NCBI GenBank assembly: GCA_002402545.1
Contig: DHGA01000003.1
Coordinates: 23,751-44,668, forward strand
Direction of reading: 5' to 3'
DNA length: 20,918 nt
Origin: Syntrophaceae bacterium UBA4810
GTDB lineage: Bacteria > Desulfobacterota > Syntrophia > Syntrophales > Smithellaceae
The notes under the pieces were generated by a model. That model was not told the DNA's origin. It saw only the letters and a program-made list of their open reading frames with translations, and searched no databases. The translations under genes were made by a program, and so were the position numbers. Positions 7,191 to 14,379 of the stretch are shown here, in pieces (position 1 is the stretch's first letter; every line of letters begins with the position of its first letter).

Positions 7191-7978
7191 ATGAGTAACA
7201 GCAATATACATTATCGATATGCGATTTCATATCTCGTTATTGCCATTATACTTCTATTGGCATTAAGTTATTACGATGTCCCAGACTTAGTAAACAAACT
7301 GCCCTAACCCTTTCATCGTTATTACTTGCAATATTGGCGATTTTTTACAGTATTGTTTCTGCTAATAAACAGGACAGTCAATTTTCTAAACTTATTGAAA
7401 CTAATCAAGATTTAAAAACGGCAGCAAAAGAAATTAAATTTGCTTCAGGAAATATTAATACAGTGCTTAGTGATTTTCCATCGCACTTTAAAATAATAGG
7501 ATCAAAAATTGATGATATGGCAGATAGATTTTCATCAGTGAATACTCAAAAAGTAATTTCGGAAGATAAGAAGAAAGATTACTCAAGGACAATAGAATTA
7601 GATATTGATGAAGATACTTTCAACAAAATTATCATAAATTTACAATTTAGTGCCATGGTTGTTCTGTATTATTTCTTTCAGTCAATCCGTAAAAGTAGAA
7701 GTATAGATCCGTTGTCTTTTGATAATATAGAGGTCAATTCTAATCATTATGCAGTTGGTTTTTTAAATGGTTTTGCGGCTACGGGATTAATAGAGTTTAA
7801 GTTATATCAAAATAAAATAATACCAGTTAAATGTCATAAGCTTATTTATGATAATCTGCGCAAGTGTTTGGATGCAGTTATAGAAGTAATAGATAAAGAT
7901 CAAGCCGAATATTTAAAGAAACGAATTGAAAAAGTTGACATTTTATTAGCTTCAAACGATTGTACAACTGTCCAGTAA
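7191..7978 (+). pseudogene. Membrane protein of unknown function, broken by a -1 frameshift
   Basis: ATG 7191 has GGAGG at 7181-7185 and opens a 38-residue frame (one transmembrane segment, ISYLVIAIILLLALSYY) that stops at TAA 7305-7307. The next frame over continues with a second membrane segment (LSSLLLAILAIFYS), a coiled-coil-like stretch (KLIETNQDLKTAAKEI) and a soluble C-terminal part to TAA 7976-7978. Adding one C to the CCC run at 7302-7304 joins the frames as CTG-CCC-CTA-ACC and gives a 262-residue protein with a two-helix hairpin at the N-terminus. No canonical slippery heptamer is present, so a one-base deletion or a sequencing error is likelier than programmed frameshifting. If the second part is expressed alone it might use TTG 7334. 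No family was recognised, and the gene is AT-rich like its island. Confidence 0.65.
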
Positions 7979-8107
7979 AGTCTGGGGCTGACAAATCTGT
8001 TATAACCTAAGCTAGTTGATGCCTTTCTGCCTTTTGATAAAAAAATGTTTATATTATTATTGCTTTTGACAAGAATTATTTATTGATTATGAACAGAAAT
8101 GACTACA

Positions 8108-9235
8108 TTAAATCAATGCGAGGCTGTCCGCCACGGCCATGCCGGCGAGAGTGGTGCGTAAATGGCCGTTTTTCACTTCCACAAATTGATTATTTACCAA
8201 CGATTCAATGATATTTTTCTTATCTATAAGCAAATCAACGTTGAATCTTTTTTTGTAAAGTATCAAATCGATACCCTCGCTGGTACGCAGGCCCAAAAAC
8301 AGCGTCTCGAGTTTTAATTGGTCCGGTGTAAGAAATTCTTCACTTTCCACCGGCATTTTTCCCTGCGCTAATATTTCCAGGTAATTTTTAACAGACGCAT
8401 AATTCCACCAGCGCCTGTTGTCTAAAAAAGAATGTGCCGCGGGACCCAGCCCTAAATAAGGAGAGTGTCTCCAGTATTTGATGTTGTGTCTGGATTTAAA
8501 ATTATTTTTCCGCGTAAAATTGGATACTTCATAATGAATATAACCAGCTTTTTCCAGTTCTTCGGCGGTAGTGTAAAAAAATTTTCTTTGCAGATTTTCA
8601 GAGGGCTCCTTTATTTTTTCCTCGCGGTATTTTTTGTAAAGAAGAGTGTCTGTTTCCAACGTAAGCTGATAGCAGGAAAGATGCTCAGGTTTGAAAGATA
8701 TTGCTTTCGCAAGTGTTTTTTTCCAAATGTTAATGCTCTGGCCGTGAATGGAGTAAATCAGATCGATCCCCAGATTTTTAAAACCAGCCGTACGCGCATC
8801 GCGGATACTTTGACGCGCTTCATTTGCATTGTGCCTGCGTCCGAGGAATCTTAATATTTTGTCATCAAAAGACTGCACGCCGATATTCAGCCGGTTAATT
8901 CCCAGCGAACGTAGCGATGTTAAGTATCCCAAGGATAGATCTCCTGGATTCACCTCCAGCGTAATTTCCGCTTTGCTGTCAATTTTAAAAAATTTATTAA
9001 TGGCGGCAATGATTTCCGCGATTTGTTCGCAGGTGAGCACAGAAGGCGTCCCGCCGCCGATATAGATTGTGTCAAATGAATCAAAAGTGCCTTTGGATAA
9101 TTTTATTTCTTTAACCAGCGCCGCGACAAATTTCGGAATCAAATTTACGGATGTAATAGAATAAAAATTACAATAAGCGCATTTGCTTTGGCAAAAAGGG
9201 ATGTGAATGTAAAGGCCGGCTTTTTCTTTTTTCAT
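8108..9235 (-). CDS. hemW: Radical SAM heme chaperone HemW (HemN-like)
   Basis: A 375-residue HemN/HemW-family protein. The cluster ligands are Cys15, Cys19 and Cys22 in CQSKCAYCNFYS. They are followed by 'DTIYIGGGTPSVL', 'EITLEVNPGDL', 'GINRLNIGVQSFDDKILRFLGRRH' and 'GIDLIYSIHGQS', all diagnostic of this family. The 'HNIKYWRHSPYLGLGPAAHSF' block is the HemW form. HemW carries heme and is not a true coproporphyrinogen dehydrogenase; residue-level assignment favours HemW over HemN, which has an extra cysteine in the cluster motif. An upstream in-frame ATG at 9280 exists, but those 15 codons lie inside a dispersed repeat, so ATG 9235 (MKKEKAGLYIHIPFC) is preferred. No clear ribosome site precedes it. 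It lies downstream of lepA, a pairing conserved in many bacteria. Confidence 0.92.
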   Translation of the reverse strand: MKKEKAGLYIHIPFCQSKCAYCNFYSITSVNLIPKFVAALVKEIKLSKGTFDSFDTIYIGGGTPSVLTCEQIAEIIAAINKFFKIDSKAEITLEVNPGDLSLGYLTSLRSLGINRLNIGVQSFDDKILRFLGRRHNANEARQSIRDARTAGFKNLGIDLIYSIHGQSINIWKKTLAKAISFKPEHLSCYQLTLETDTLLYKKYREEKIKEPSENLQRKFFYTTAEELEKAGYIHYEVSNFTRKNNFKSRHNIKYWRHSPYLGLGPAAHSFLDNRRWWNYASVKNYLEILAQGKMPVESEEFLTPDQLKLETLFLGLRTSEGIDLILYKKRFNVDLLIDKKNIIESLVNNQFVEVKNGHLRTTLAGMAVADSLALI

Positions 9236-9247
9236 AAGAATATTTGT

Positions 9248-9341
9248 GTCATTGCGAGTTCGCGAAAGCGAACGCGGCAATCTTAAGTATATTCATAATG
9301 TTTATGAGATTGCTTCGCTCATTATATTCGCGCGCAAAGAC
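9248..9341. repeat. Inverted pair of dispersed 'GTCATTGCGAG...CAATCT' repeats
   Basis: Copy A (9248-9285, plus) runs from GTCATTGCGAG to GCAATCTTA and folds as ATTGC/GCAAT around a GTTCGC/GCGAAC stem with a GAAA tetraloop. Copy B (9306-9341, minus) reads, on the other strand, GTCTTTGCGCGCGAA then GAGCGAAGCAATCTC. This GTCATTGCGAG-to-AAGCAATCTC sequence is a known type of short dispersed intergenic repeat in several bacterial groups. Here it fills most of the lepA-hemW gap and overlaps the first codons of the longer hemW reading. Confidence 0.65.
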
Positions 9342-9393
9342 ATTAAGACATAGTTTCTAGCCAAGAAAACCAAAGTATAAGAAGATGTGATGT

Positions 9394-11190
9394 CTAATCG
9401 TTATCCGATTTCAGCACCGCCAAAAACGCGCTTTGCGGAATGCTTACCGAGCCAATCATCTTCATGCGCTTCTTGCCGGCTTTTTGTTTTTCCAACAGCT
9501 TTCTTTTACGAGTGATATCGCCGCCGTAACATTTAGCCGTAACGTCCTTACGGAAAGCGCTGATGGTACTGCGCGCGATGATCTCTGAGCCAATCGCTCC
9601 CTGGATGGCGATTTTAAACATCTGGCGTGGAATTTCTTCTTTTAATCTGTCGCAGGCCAGAAGAGCGCGGGCGCGGGCGCGGTCGCGATGCACAATCTGC
9701 GAAAGCGCGTCAACCTTTTCGCCATTGACCAGAATATCCATCAAAACAAGAGTGCTTTCTCTGTAATCGATAATATCATAATCAAAAGAGCCGTAACCCT
9801 GCGTGACGGATTTAAAGCGGTCATAAAAATCATATATAACTTCTGCCAGCGGCATTTCGTATGATAACTCAACACGCCCCGGGCTGGTGTAGTGCATATC
9901 GGAATTGATGCCACGCTTTTCCATGCAAAGTTTCATCACCGCGCCCAGATAACGTTCCGGCAGCATCATCATCGCGCGTATATACGGTTCTTCTCCTTTA
10001 ATGATGGACATGGGATCGGGATAATGCGCGGGATTATCCACATAAATAATTGAACCGTCATTAAGCGTGAAACGGTAACGCACGCTAGGCACGGAAAGAA
10101 TAATGGATAAATCATATTCTCTTTCCAGTCTTTCCTGTACGACATCCAGATGCAAAAGCCCCAAAAAACCGCAGCGAAAACCCTGTCCCAACGCGGCGGA
10201 GGAATCTTTTTCGTAAATAAATGAAGCGTCATTGAGTTTATATTTTTCCAGAGAATCCGCCAGATCCTGATAATCGTCGGAAGCAATGGGATAAATAGAA
10301 GCAAAAACAACAGGTTTTACCTCCTTAAATCCCGGCAGGGGCCCAGAGCAAGGTTTGTTTTGCAGAGTAATCGTATCACCCGTGCGCACGTCGGCCACTG
10401 TTTTTACGCCGGCGATAATGTAACCCACTTCGCCAGCATAAAGTTTTTCACGTTTTGTACGTTGTAAAAGAAAATGTCCGACTTCTTCCACTTTATAGGT
10501 AGAGTTGTTATACATGAACTTTATGATGTCACCGCTTTTCAGCGTTCCGTCAAAGACGCGGCAGTGAATAATCGTGCCGCGGAAAGGATCATATTGCGCG
10601 TCAAAAATCAGCGCGGCCAAAGGATTATCCTCGTTTCCTGTGGGTGGAGGGATGCGTTTAACTATGGCTTCGAGTATTTCTTCAATTCCTGTTCCTTCTT
10701 TGGCGGAACATTTTATATGGGTATCGTGATCGAGACCTAACTCGGAATCAATTTGTTCCAGAACACGGTCAACATCGGCGGAGGGAAGATCGATTTTGTT
10801 TATTACCGGAATAATTTCGAGATTGTGTTCCATGGCCAGATACAAATTGGCCAGCGTCTGCGCCTGAACACCCTGGGCGGCATCGATAATTAGCAGAACT
10901 CCTTCGCACGAAGCAAGCGAGCGCGAGACTTCATAAGAAAAATCAACATGCCCGGGAGTGTCAATCAGGTTCAGCGTGTAGTCTTTGCCGTCGGCTGCAC
11001 GGTAAGGCAGAGAAATAGCGTTGCTTTTAATCGTAATACCGCGCTCCCGTTCAATATCCATATTGTCCAGAATCTGGTCCTTGAAAGTTCTTTCATCGGA
11101 CACACCGGTAAACTGAATCAGTCGGTCGGCCAAAGTTGACTTTCCATGATCTATATGCGCGATAATGCTGAAGTTTCTTATGTTTTTCAT
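9394..11190 (-). CDS. lepA: Elongation factor 4 (LepA), translational GTPase
   Basis: The 598-residue length is standard for LepA. GTPase motifs are all present: AHIDHGKST (residues 11-19), the switch I segment 'ERERGITIKSNA', DTPGH, NKID and CSAKEGTG. Domains II-III follow. The C-terminal LepA-specific region contains 'FDYDIIDYRESTLVLMDILVNGEKVDALS', and the end reads 'GGDITRKRKLLEKQKAGKKRMK', the conserved EF4 tail. EF4 binds ribosomes and aids translation under stress or assembly of 30S subunits. The ATG at 11190 has no visible Shine-Dalgarno sequence, and the adk terminator lies just upstream, so its expression may be low or use a weak start. hemW follows after a repeat-filled gap. Confidence 0.97.
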   Translation of the reverse strand: MKNIRNFSIIAHIDHGKSTLADRLIQFTGVSDERTFKDQILDNMDIERERGITIKSNAISLPYRAADGKDYTLNLIDTPGHVDFSYEVSRSLASCEGVLLIIDAAQGVQAQTLANLYLAMEHNLEIIPVINKIDLPSADVDRVLEQIDSELGLDHDTHIKCSAKEGTGIEEILEAIVKRIPPPTGNEDNPLAALIFDAQYDPFRGTIIHCRVFDGTLKSGDIIKFMYNNSTYKVEEVGHFLLQRTKREKLYAGEVGYIIAGVKTVADVRTGDTITLQNKPCSGPLPGFKEVKPVVFASIYPIASDDYQDLADSLEKYKLNDASFIYEKDSSAALGQGFRCGFLGLLHLDVVQERLEREYDLSIILSVPSVRYRFTLNDGSIIYVDNPAHYPDPMSIIKGEEPYIRAMMMLPERYLGAVMKLCMEKRGINSDMHYTSPGRVELSYEMPLAEVIYDFYDRFKSVTQGYGSFDYDIIDYRESTLVLMDILVNGEKVDALSQIVHRDRARARALLACDRLKEEIPRQMFKIAIQGAIGSEIIARSTISAFRKDVTAKCYGGDITRKRKLLEKQKAGKKRMKMIGSVSIPQSAFLAVLKSDND

Positions 11191-11202
11191 ATTTTAAATG
11201 TT

Positions 11203-11234
11203 AAAAAAGCCCTCCAGTAAATTGGCGGGCTTTT
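11203..11234 (-). terminator. Intrinsic terminator after adk
   Basis: Read on the minus strand, GCCCGCCA (11230-11223) pairs with TGGAGGGC (11216-11209) around a six-base loop with one mismatch. A run of six T follows. It lies 22 bases past the adk stop and 13 bases before lepA. The A-run on the other side could make it work in both directions. Confidence 0.8.
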
Positions 11235-11256
11235 ATAATAGATATTTTCCGTTAAT

Positions 11257-11931
11257 TTAGGCAAGTTTTTTCATAAGTTCTTCAGATACTTCCTTCACTC
11301 CCTTGCTGCCGTTAACAGTAATAACTTTTGCTCTTTCTTTAAAATAATTAACGGCGGCCAGGGTACCGGTTTTGGTATCATAATAGATGCCGTGGCGTTT
11401 ATCGATGGCGTTGGTATCCTGATCGTCAGCGCGAGCGGATAAATCTTCACAGCCGCATACTCGGCATACGGTTTTGCCTTCGTGTTCATGCGGTTTAATC
11501 GCGTCGATGAAAATATTGTTCGGGTGATTGTTGTCCATCTTGCAAAGGCGTCGCCCCATGATGCGTTTCTTTGCCGTGTCTCTGTCCAAGTCTATTTCGA
11601 TAACATAATCAAGTTTCATTTTTTCTTTTTCCAGGGCGATCCAGAGAGCTTCGGCCTGCGCCAGATTGCGGGGGAAGCCGTCTAACAGCCATCCTTTTGC
11701 GCAGTCGTCTTCCTTCAGGCGGTTTAGAATCATGGGAATGGTAATATCGTCGGGGACAAGCTCGCCGCGGTCGATATAAGCTTTTGCTTTTTCTCCCAGC
11801 GGGGTTTTCTTTGAAATGTTTTGCCGGAAAATAACGCCCGTTTCAATGTGCGGTACGCCGTATTTCTTCTGCACGATAGCTCCCTGAGTTCCTTTGCCGC
11901 TGCCATTGGGGCCAAAAATTAAAATGTTCAC
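11257..11931 (-). CDS. adk: Adenylate kinase with an unusual LID domain
   Basis: Adk interconverts ATP + AMP and 2 ADP. The P-loop is GPNGSGKGTQ (residues 6-15; the usual form is GPPGAGKGTQ). It is followed by 'IETGVIFRQNI', 'GELVPDDITIPMI' and 'GWLLDGFPRN', all AMP-site signatures. The LID is atypical: after GRRLC a long insert reads 'NNHPNNIFIDAIKPHEHEGKTVCRVCGC'. A CxxC-type pair is therefore kept on one side only, with C, D and H residues on the other. GTG 11931 is chosen as start over an in-frame TTG 18 bases upstream because AAGGAG lies seven bases before the GTG, and MNILIFGPNGSGKGTQ is the family's normal N-terminus. The product is 224 residues. Adk has its own promoter (11967-11995) and terminator, so it is a single-gene transcript. 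Confidence 0.93.
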   Translation of the reverse strand: MNILIFGPNGSGKGTQGAIVQKKYGVPHIETGVIFRQNISKKTPLGEKAKAYIDRGELVPDDITIPMILNRLKEDDCAKGWLLDGFPRNLAQAEALWIALEKEKMKLDYVIEIDLDRDTAKKRIMGRRLCKMDNNHPNNIFIDAIKPHEHEGKTVCRVCGCEDLSARADDQDTNAIDKRHGIYYDTKTGTLAAVNYFKERAKVITVNGSKGVKEVSEELMKKLA

Positions 11932-11966
11932 GTTGATGCTCCTTTCCAAAATATTGAAGTGCGCCC

Positions 11967-11995
11967 CTTATAATGTATTGTCCGTTTTTTAGCAA
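11967..11995 (-). promoter_or_regulatory. Sigma-70 promoter of adk
   Basis: On the minus strand, TTGCTA (11995-11990) and TATAAG (11972-11967) are separated by 17 bases. This matches four of six -35 and five of six -10 positions. Transcription would start near 11960, giving a leader of about 30 bases that includes the AAGGAG ribosome site. Confidence 0.6.
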
Positions 11996-12068
11996 TGATA
12001 AAAGATAGGCGGTCAATTTTTGGATATTTTTAAAATGCCCGATGATTGCACAGAAAAATCAAGTATTA

Positions 12069-13490
12069 TTAATTGCTTTTCTTAACTTGCGGCTTAGCCG
12101 CTTTGGGGTCGGATAATTCTTTTATCTCTTTGTTGATGATATCCGCTTTCGCTGAATTTTGAGGAAAATAATTCAGGGCCTCCTTAAAATGAAAAAGGGC
12201 GCTTTGATTTTTTTTATCGTTTTTAAAGTAAAGACCAAAATGATAATGCGAATCCCCCGGATAATCCAGTTTCCCGTAAGACATGGCGATATGATAATTT
12301 ATATCGACATCATCCACGGGCGCGTGTTTGACCGCCAGAAAATTGTTCAGGGCGCTGCGGTAATTTTCCGAAGCAAAATAAGCTTTGCCCAAAGCCAGTT
12401 TAAGTTCGTCGTCGTTATTATCGATATTTGCCGCTTTTTGAAGATAAATTTTGGCCTGCTCAGCGTTGTTCATTTTTAAATATATCAGGCCGGTTTGTTT
12501 CAAAACATCTTTATCAGAAGGCGCCAGGCTTAAAGCTTTTTGCAAATGCGACAGGGCGGCGCTCGATCGGCCCAGTTTGTCTTCCGTTACAGCAAGCGCG
12601 TAAAGTAAATCAACATTATCAGGTTCTTTCGCTAAAGAAGAGCTCAGTTGTCTTTCCCTGAGATTAAGATCAGCCATACTTAAAGGAAGCAACGGCTGCA
12701 TTCTTTTCAGATTGCCGATGATATTGTCTTTCCCAGGTTGGGTATATTGTGTAAGCAGAAGGCCTTCCAGATAAAAAATGCGCTCGTCAGTTCCCGGGTG
12801 TGTGCGCAGATAGGAAGGAATGCTTCTGGAAATAAATTCATGCCGTTTAATAAGGCGCAAAAAAGATACCGTTGCTTCGGGATTATATCCGGCATTAGAT
12901 AGATAATTTATACCCAAACGGTCTGCTTCTTCTTCGTGTTCGCGCTGATATTTAAGCGTTAAACTACTAGCGCCGGCCATAGAGAAGGCGGCAATGGCAG
13001 CTGTTGCTTCAGCGCCTCCGCCCAGAAATGCCGCGGCAATTATGGCGGCTAAAGCGGCAATATTTAATTTTGTCGCTTTATCGACAATGCTCGCGACATG
13101 CCTGGCGTTGGCATGACCTAATTCATGCGCGATGACTCCGGCTAATTCCGCTTCTGTATCTACCGCGCTGATTAATCCTTTATGGATATAAATATAGCCG
13201 CCGGGAGTGGCAAAGGCGTTTATCGCGGAACTATCAACAATAGAGAAAGTATAGTTAAAGGGGGCTTTTTTGCTTTGTGCTAAAATACGATTGCCGATTT
13301 GCGTTATATAATCATTAAGTTGTCTGTCTTTGATTAGAAAATTATTTTCATTTAACTTGTCGTAAAATTCCTTGCCCACTTTTCTTTCATCTTCCAGGGT
13401 GAAAGCCGCCAGGCAAGTGTTGGCAAAAAATAAGACAGCGACGATTGCCGCGAATAAAGATTTGTATTGATTTTGCATAATTTTACGCAT
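12069..13490 (-). CDS. M48-family metalloprotease with TPR repeats (BepA-like)
   Basis: A 473-residue exported protein. It has a signal peptide (cleavage near 'NTCLAA', about residue 28), then an M48 peptidase domain with the zinc motif HELGH at 122-126 and the third-ligand region 'EHEEEADRLG' (184-193). A hydrophobic, alanine-rich helix pair lies between them. TPR-like helices run from ~270 to 450 (e.g. 'PDNVDLLYALAVTEDKLGRSSAALSHLQKAL', given here in part). This architecture is that of BepA, a periplasmic protease/chaperone for outer-membrane proteins. ATG 13490 is preferred over ATG 13478 because AGGAAG lies seven bases upstream. That ribosome site is inside a hairpin (13491-13520). It is divergent from cmk. 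The function is inferred from domain order; the substrate is unknown. Confidence 0.9.
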   Translation of the reverse strand: MRKIMQNQYKSLFAAIVAVLFFANTCLAAFTLEDERKVGKEFYDKLNENNFLIKDRQLNDYITQIGNRILAQSKKAPFNYTFSIVDSSAINAFATPGGYIYIHKGLISAVDTEAELAGVIAHELGHANARHVASIVDKATKLNIAALAAIIAAAFLGGGAEATAAIAAFSMAGASSLTLKYQREHEEEADRLGINYLSNAGYNPEATVSFLRLIKRHEFISRSIPSYLRTHPGTDERIFYLEGLLLTQYTQPGKDNIIGNLKRMQPLLPLSMADLNLRERQLSSSLAKEPDNVDLLYALAVTEDKLGRSSAALSHLQKALSLAPSDKDVLKQTGLIYLKMNNAEQAKIYLQKAANIDNNDDELKLALGKAYFASENYRSALNNFLAVKHAPVDDVDINYHIAMSYGKLDYPGDSHYHFGLYFKNDKKNQSALFHFKEALNYFPQNSAKADIINKEIKELSDPKAAKPQVKKSN

Positions 13491-13520
13491 AAAAAAACTT
13501 CCTAATTGCGGAGTTTTTTT
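13491..13520 (-). promoter_or_regulatory. Hairpin that covers the ribosome site of the M48 protease gene
   Basis: On the minus strand, AAAAAAACTCC (13520-13510) pairs with GGAAGTTTTTTT (13502-13491) with one bulged base and a seven-base loop. The GGAAG that should bind the ribosome is in the 3' arm, and the arm ends in seven U directly before the ATG. It can be read as ribosome-site sequestration or as an attenuator. Confidence 0.5.
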
Positions 13521-13592
13521 ATATTATATTCTTTGAGCTATTATGGCAAGCCCGGCTTTTAAAAAACGCAGGCAGTTGTAAATATTTAAAAT

Positions 13593-14261
13593 ATGAACAG
13601 AAAAATGGTTATAACTATTGACGGGCCGGCCGGGGCCGGAAAAAGCACAGTTAGCAAGGCGCTGGCTGAAAAACTGGGATATCTTTATCTGGACACAGGT
13701 TCGCTCTATCGGGCGCTGGCGTATAAAGTTTTAAAACACAACATATCCGTAGACAATGAATCGGCAGTAGCTGATTTATGCTCGAGAACAGAGGTGGAAT
13801 TAAAAAATGTCGGCGGCAAAATGAAAGTCTACCTTGACTCTGAAAACGTGGGAGAAAAGATACGAACGCAGGAAGTAGGGTCTGCCGCGTCAAAAATATC
13901 CGCCTATGGCACAGTGAGGCAATATCTTCTCAATCTGCAGCGGCGCGCGGGTGAACAGGGAGGGATTGTGGCGGAAGGCCGGGACATGGGGAGTGTTGTT
14001 TTCCCTGATGCGGATTATAAGTTTTATCTTGATGCGAACGCTGATGAAAGAATAACAAGAAGACTCAATGAACTTTTATCAAAAGGCACAGCGTCAGAGT
14101 ACGAGTCTGTGCAAAAAGAAATGATTGCCAGAGATCAGCAGGACAGTAAAAGACAGCACTCTCCTTTGAAGGTGCCTGAAGAAGCAATAATAATTGATTC
14201 CACAGACTTATCGGTAGAACAGGTTGTTAATGTAATTCTCAAATATATTTTAACCAAATAA
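13593..14261 (+). CDS. cmk: (d)CMP kinase
   Basis: Phosphorylates CMP and dCMP to the diphosphates with ATP. The 222-residue length is normal. The P-loop is DGPAGAGKST (residues 10-19). 'LDTGSLYRALAYKVL' contains the DTGxxYR nucleoside-binding signature, and 'VAEGRDMGSVVFPDAD' is the GRDxGTxVFP motif. 'RDQQDSKRQHSPLK' carries the arginine-rich lid segment. The start may be ATG 13593 or ATG 13605 (MVITIDGPAG); neither has a strong ribosome site. The neighbours rpsA and ihfB reproduce the conserved cmk-rpsA-ihfB order known from E. coli, and the nucleotide role matches adk and nrdD nearby. Confidence 0.95.
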   Translation: MNRKMVITIDGPAGAGKSTVSKALAEKLGYLYLDTGSLYRALAYKVLKHNISVDNESAVADLCSRTEVELKNVGGKMKVYLDSENVGEKIRTQEVGSAASKISAYGTVRQYLLNLQRRAGEQGGIVAEGRDMGSVVFPDADYKFYLDANADERITRRLNELLSKGTASEYESVQKEMIARDQQDSKRQHSPLKVPEEAIIIDSTDLSVEQVVNVILKYILTK

Positions 14262-14285
14262 TCCCGAATGTAGAATAATACGTGG

Positions 14286-14317
14286 CAAATAGTCCTTTGT
14301 TTTTAGGTTGCTATTTG
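14286..14317 (+). promoter_or_regulatory. Inverted repeat in the rpsA leader region
   Basis: CAAATAG (14286-14292) and CTATTTG (14311-14317) can form a 7-bp stem with an 18-base loop. It lies in the 118-base gap between cmk and rpsA and overlaps a TTGACT that has no good -10 partner. Ribosomal protein S1 controls its own mRNA in other bacteria, so a leader structure is plausible but weak. Confidence 0.3.
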
Positions 14318-14379
14318 ACTTTCAGTGTGTTAACTTCCAAAAATTACAGTGATTTATAAAAACAGGGGGTATTTGTTTA

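Noticed and set aside
7288..7307. Programmed -1 frameshift site in the membrane-protein gene
   Set aside because: AAACAAACTGCCCTAA contains no X-XXY-YYZ heptamer and I saw no clear downstream pseudoknot. A lost C explains it more simply.
9236..9280. Longer HemW N-terminus beginning at ATG 9280
   Set aside because: The 15 extra codons lie within a dispersed repeat, and the family normally starts just before the 'LYIHIPFC' strand.
13552..13567. Sigma-54 promoter (TGGCAAGCCCGGCTTT) upstream of cmk
   Set aside because: The GG and GC elements are two bases too close for a -24/-12 promoter.
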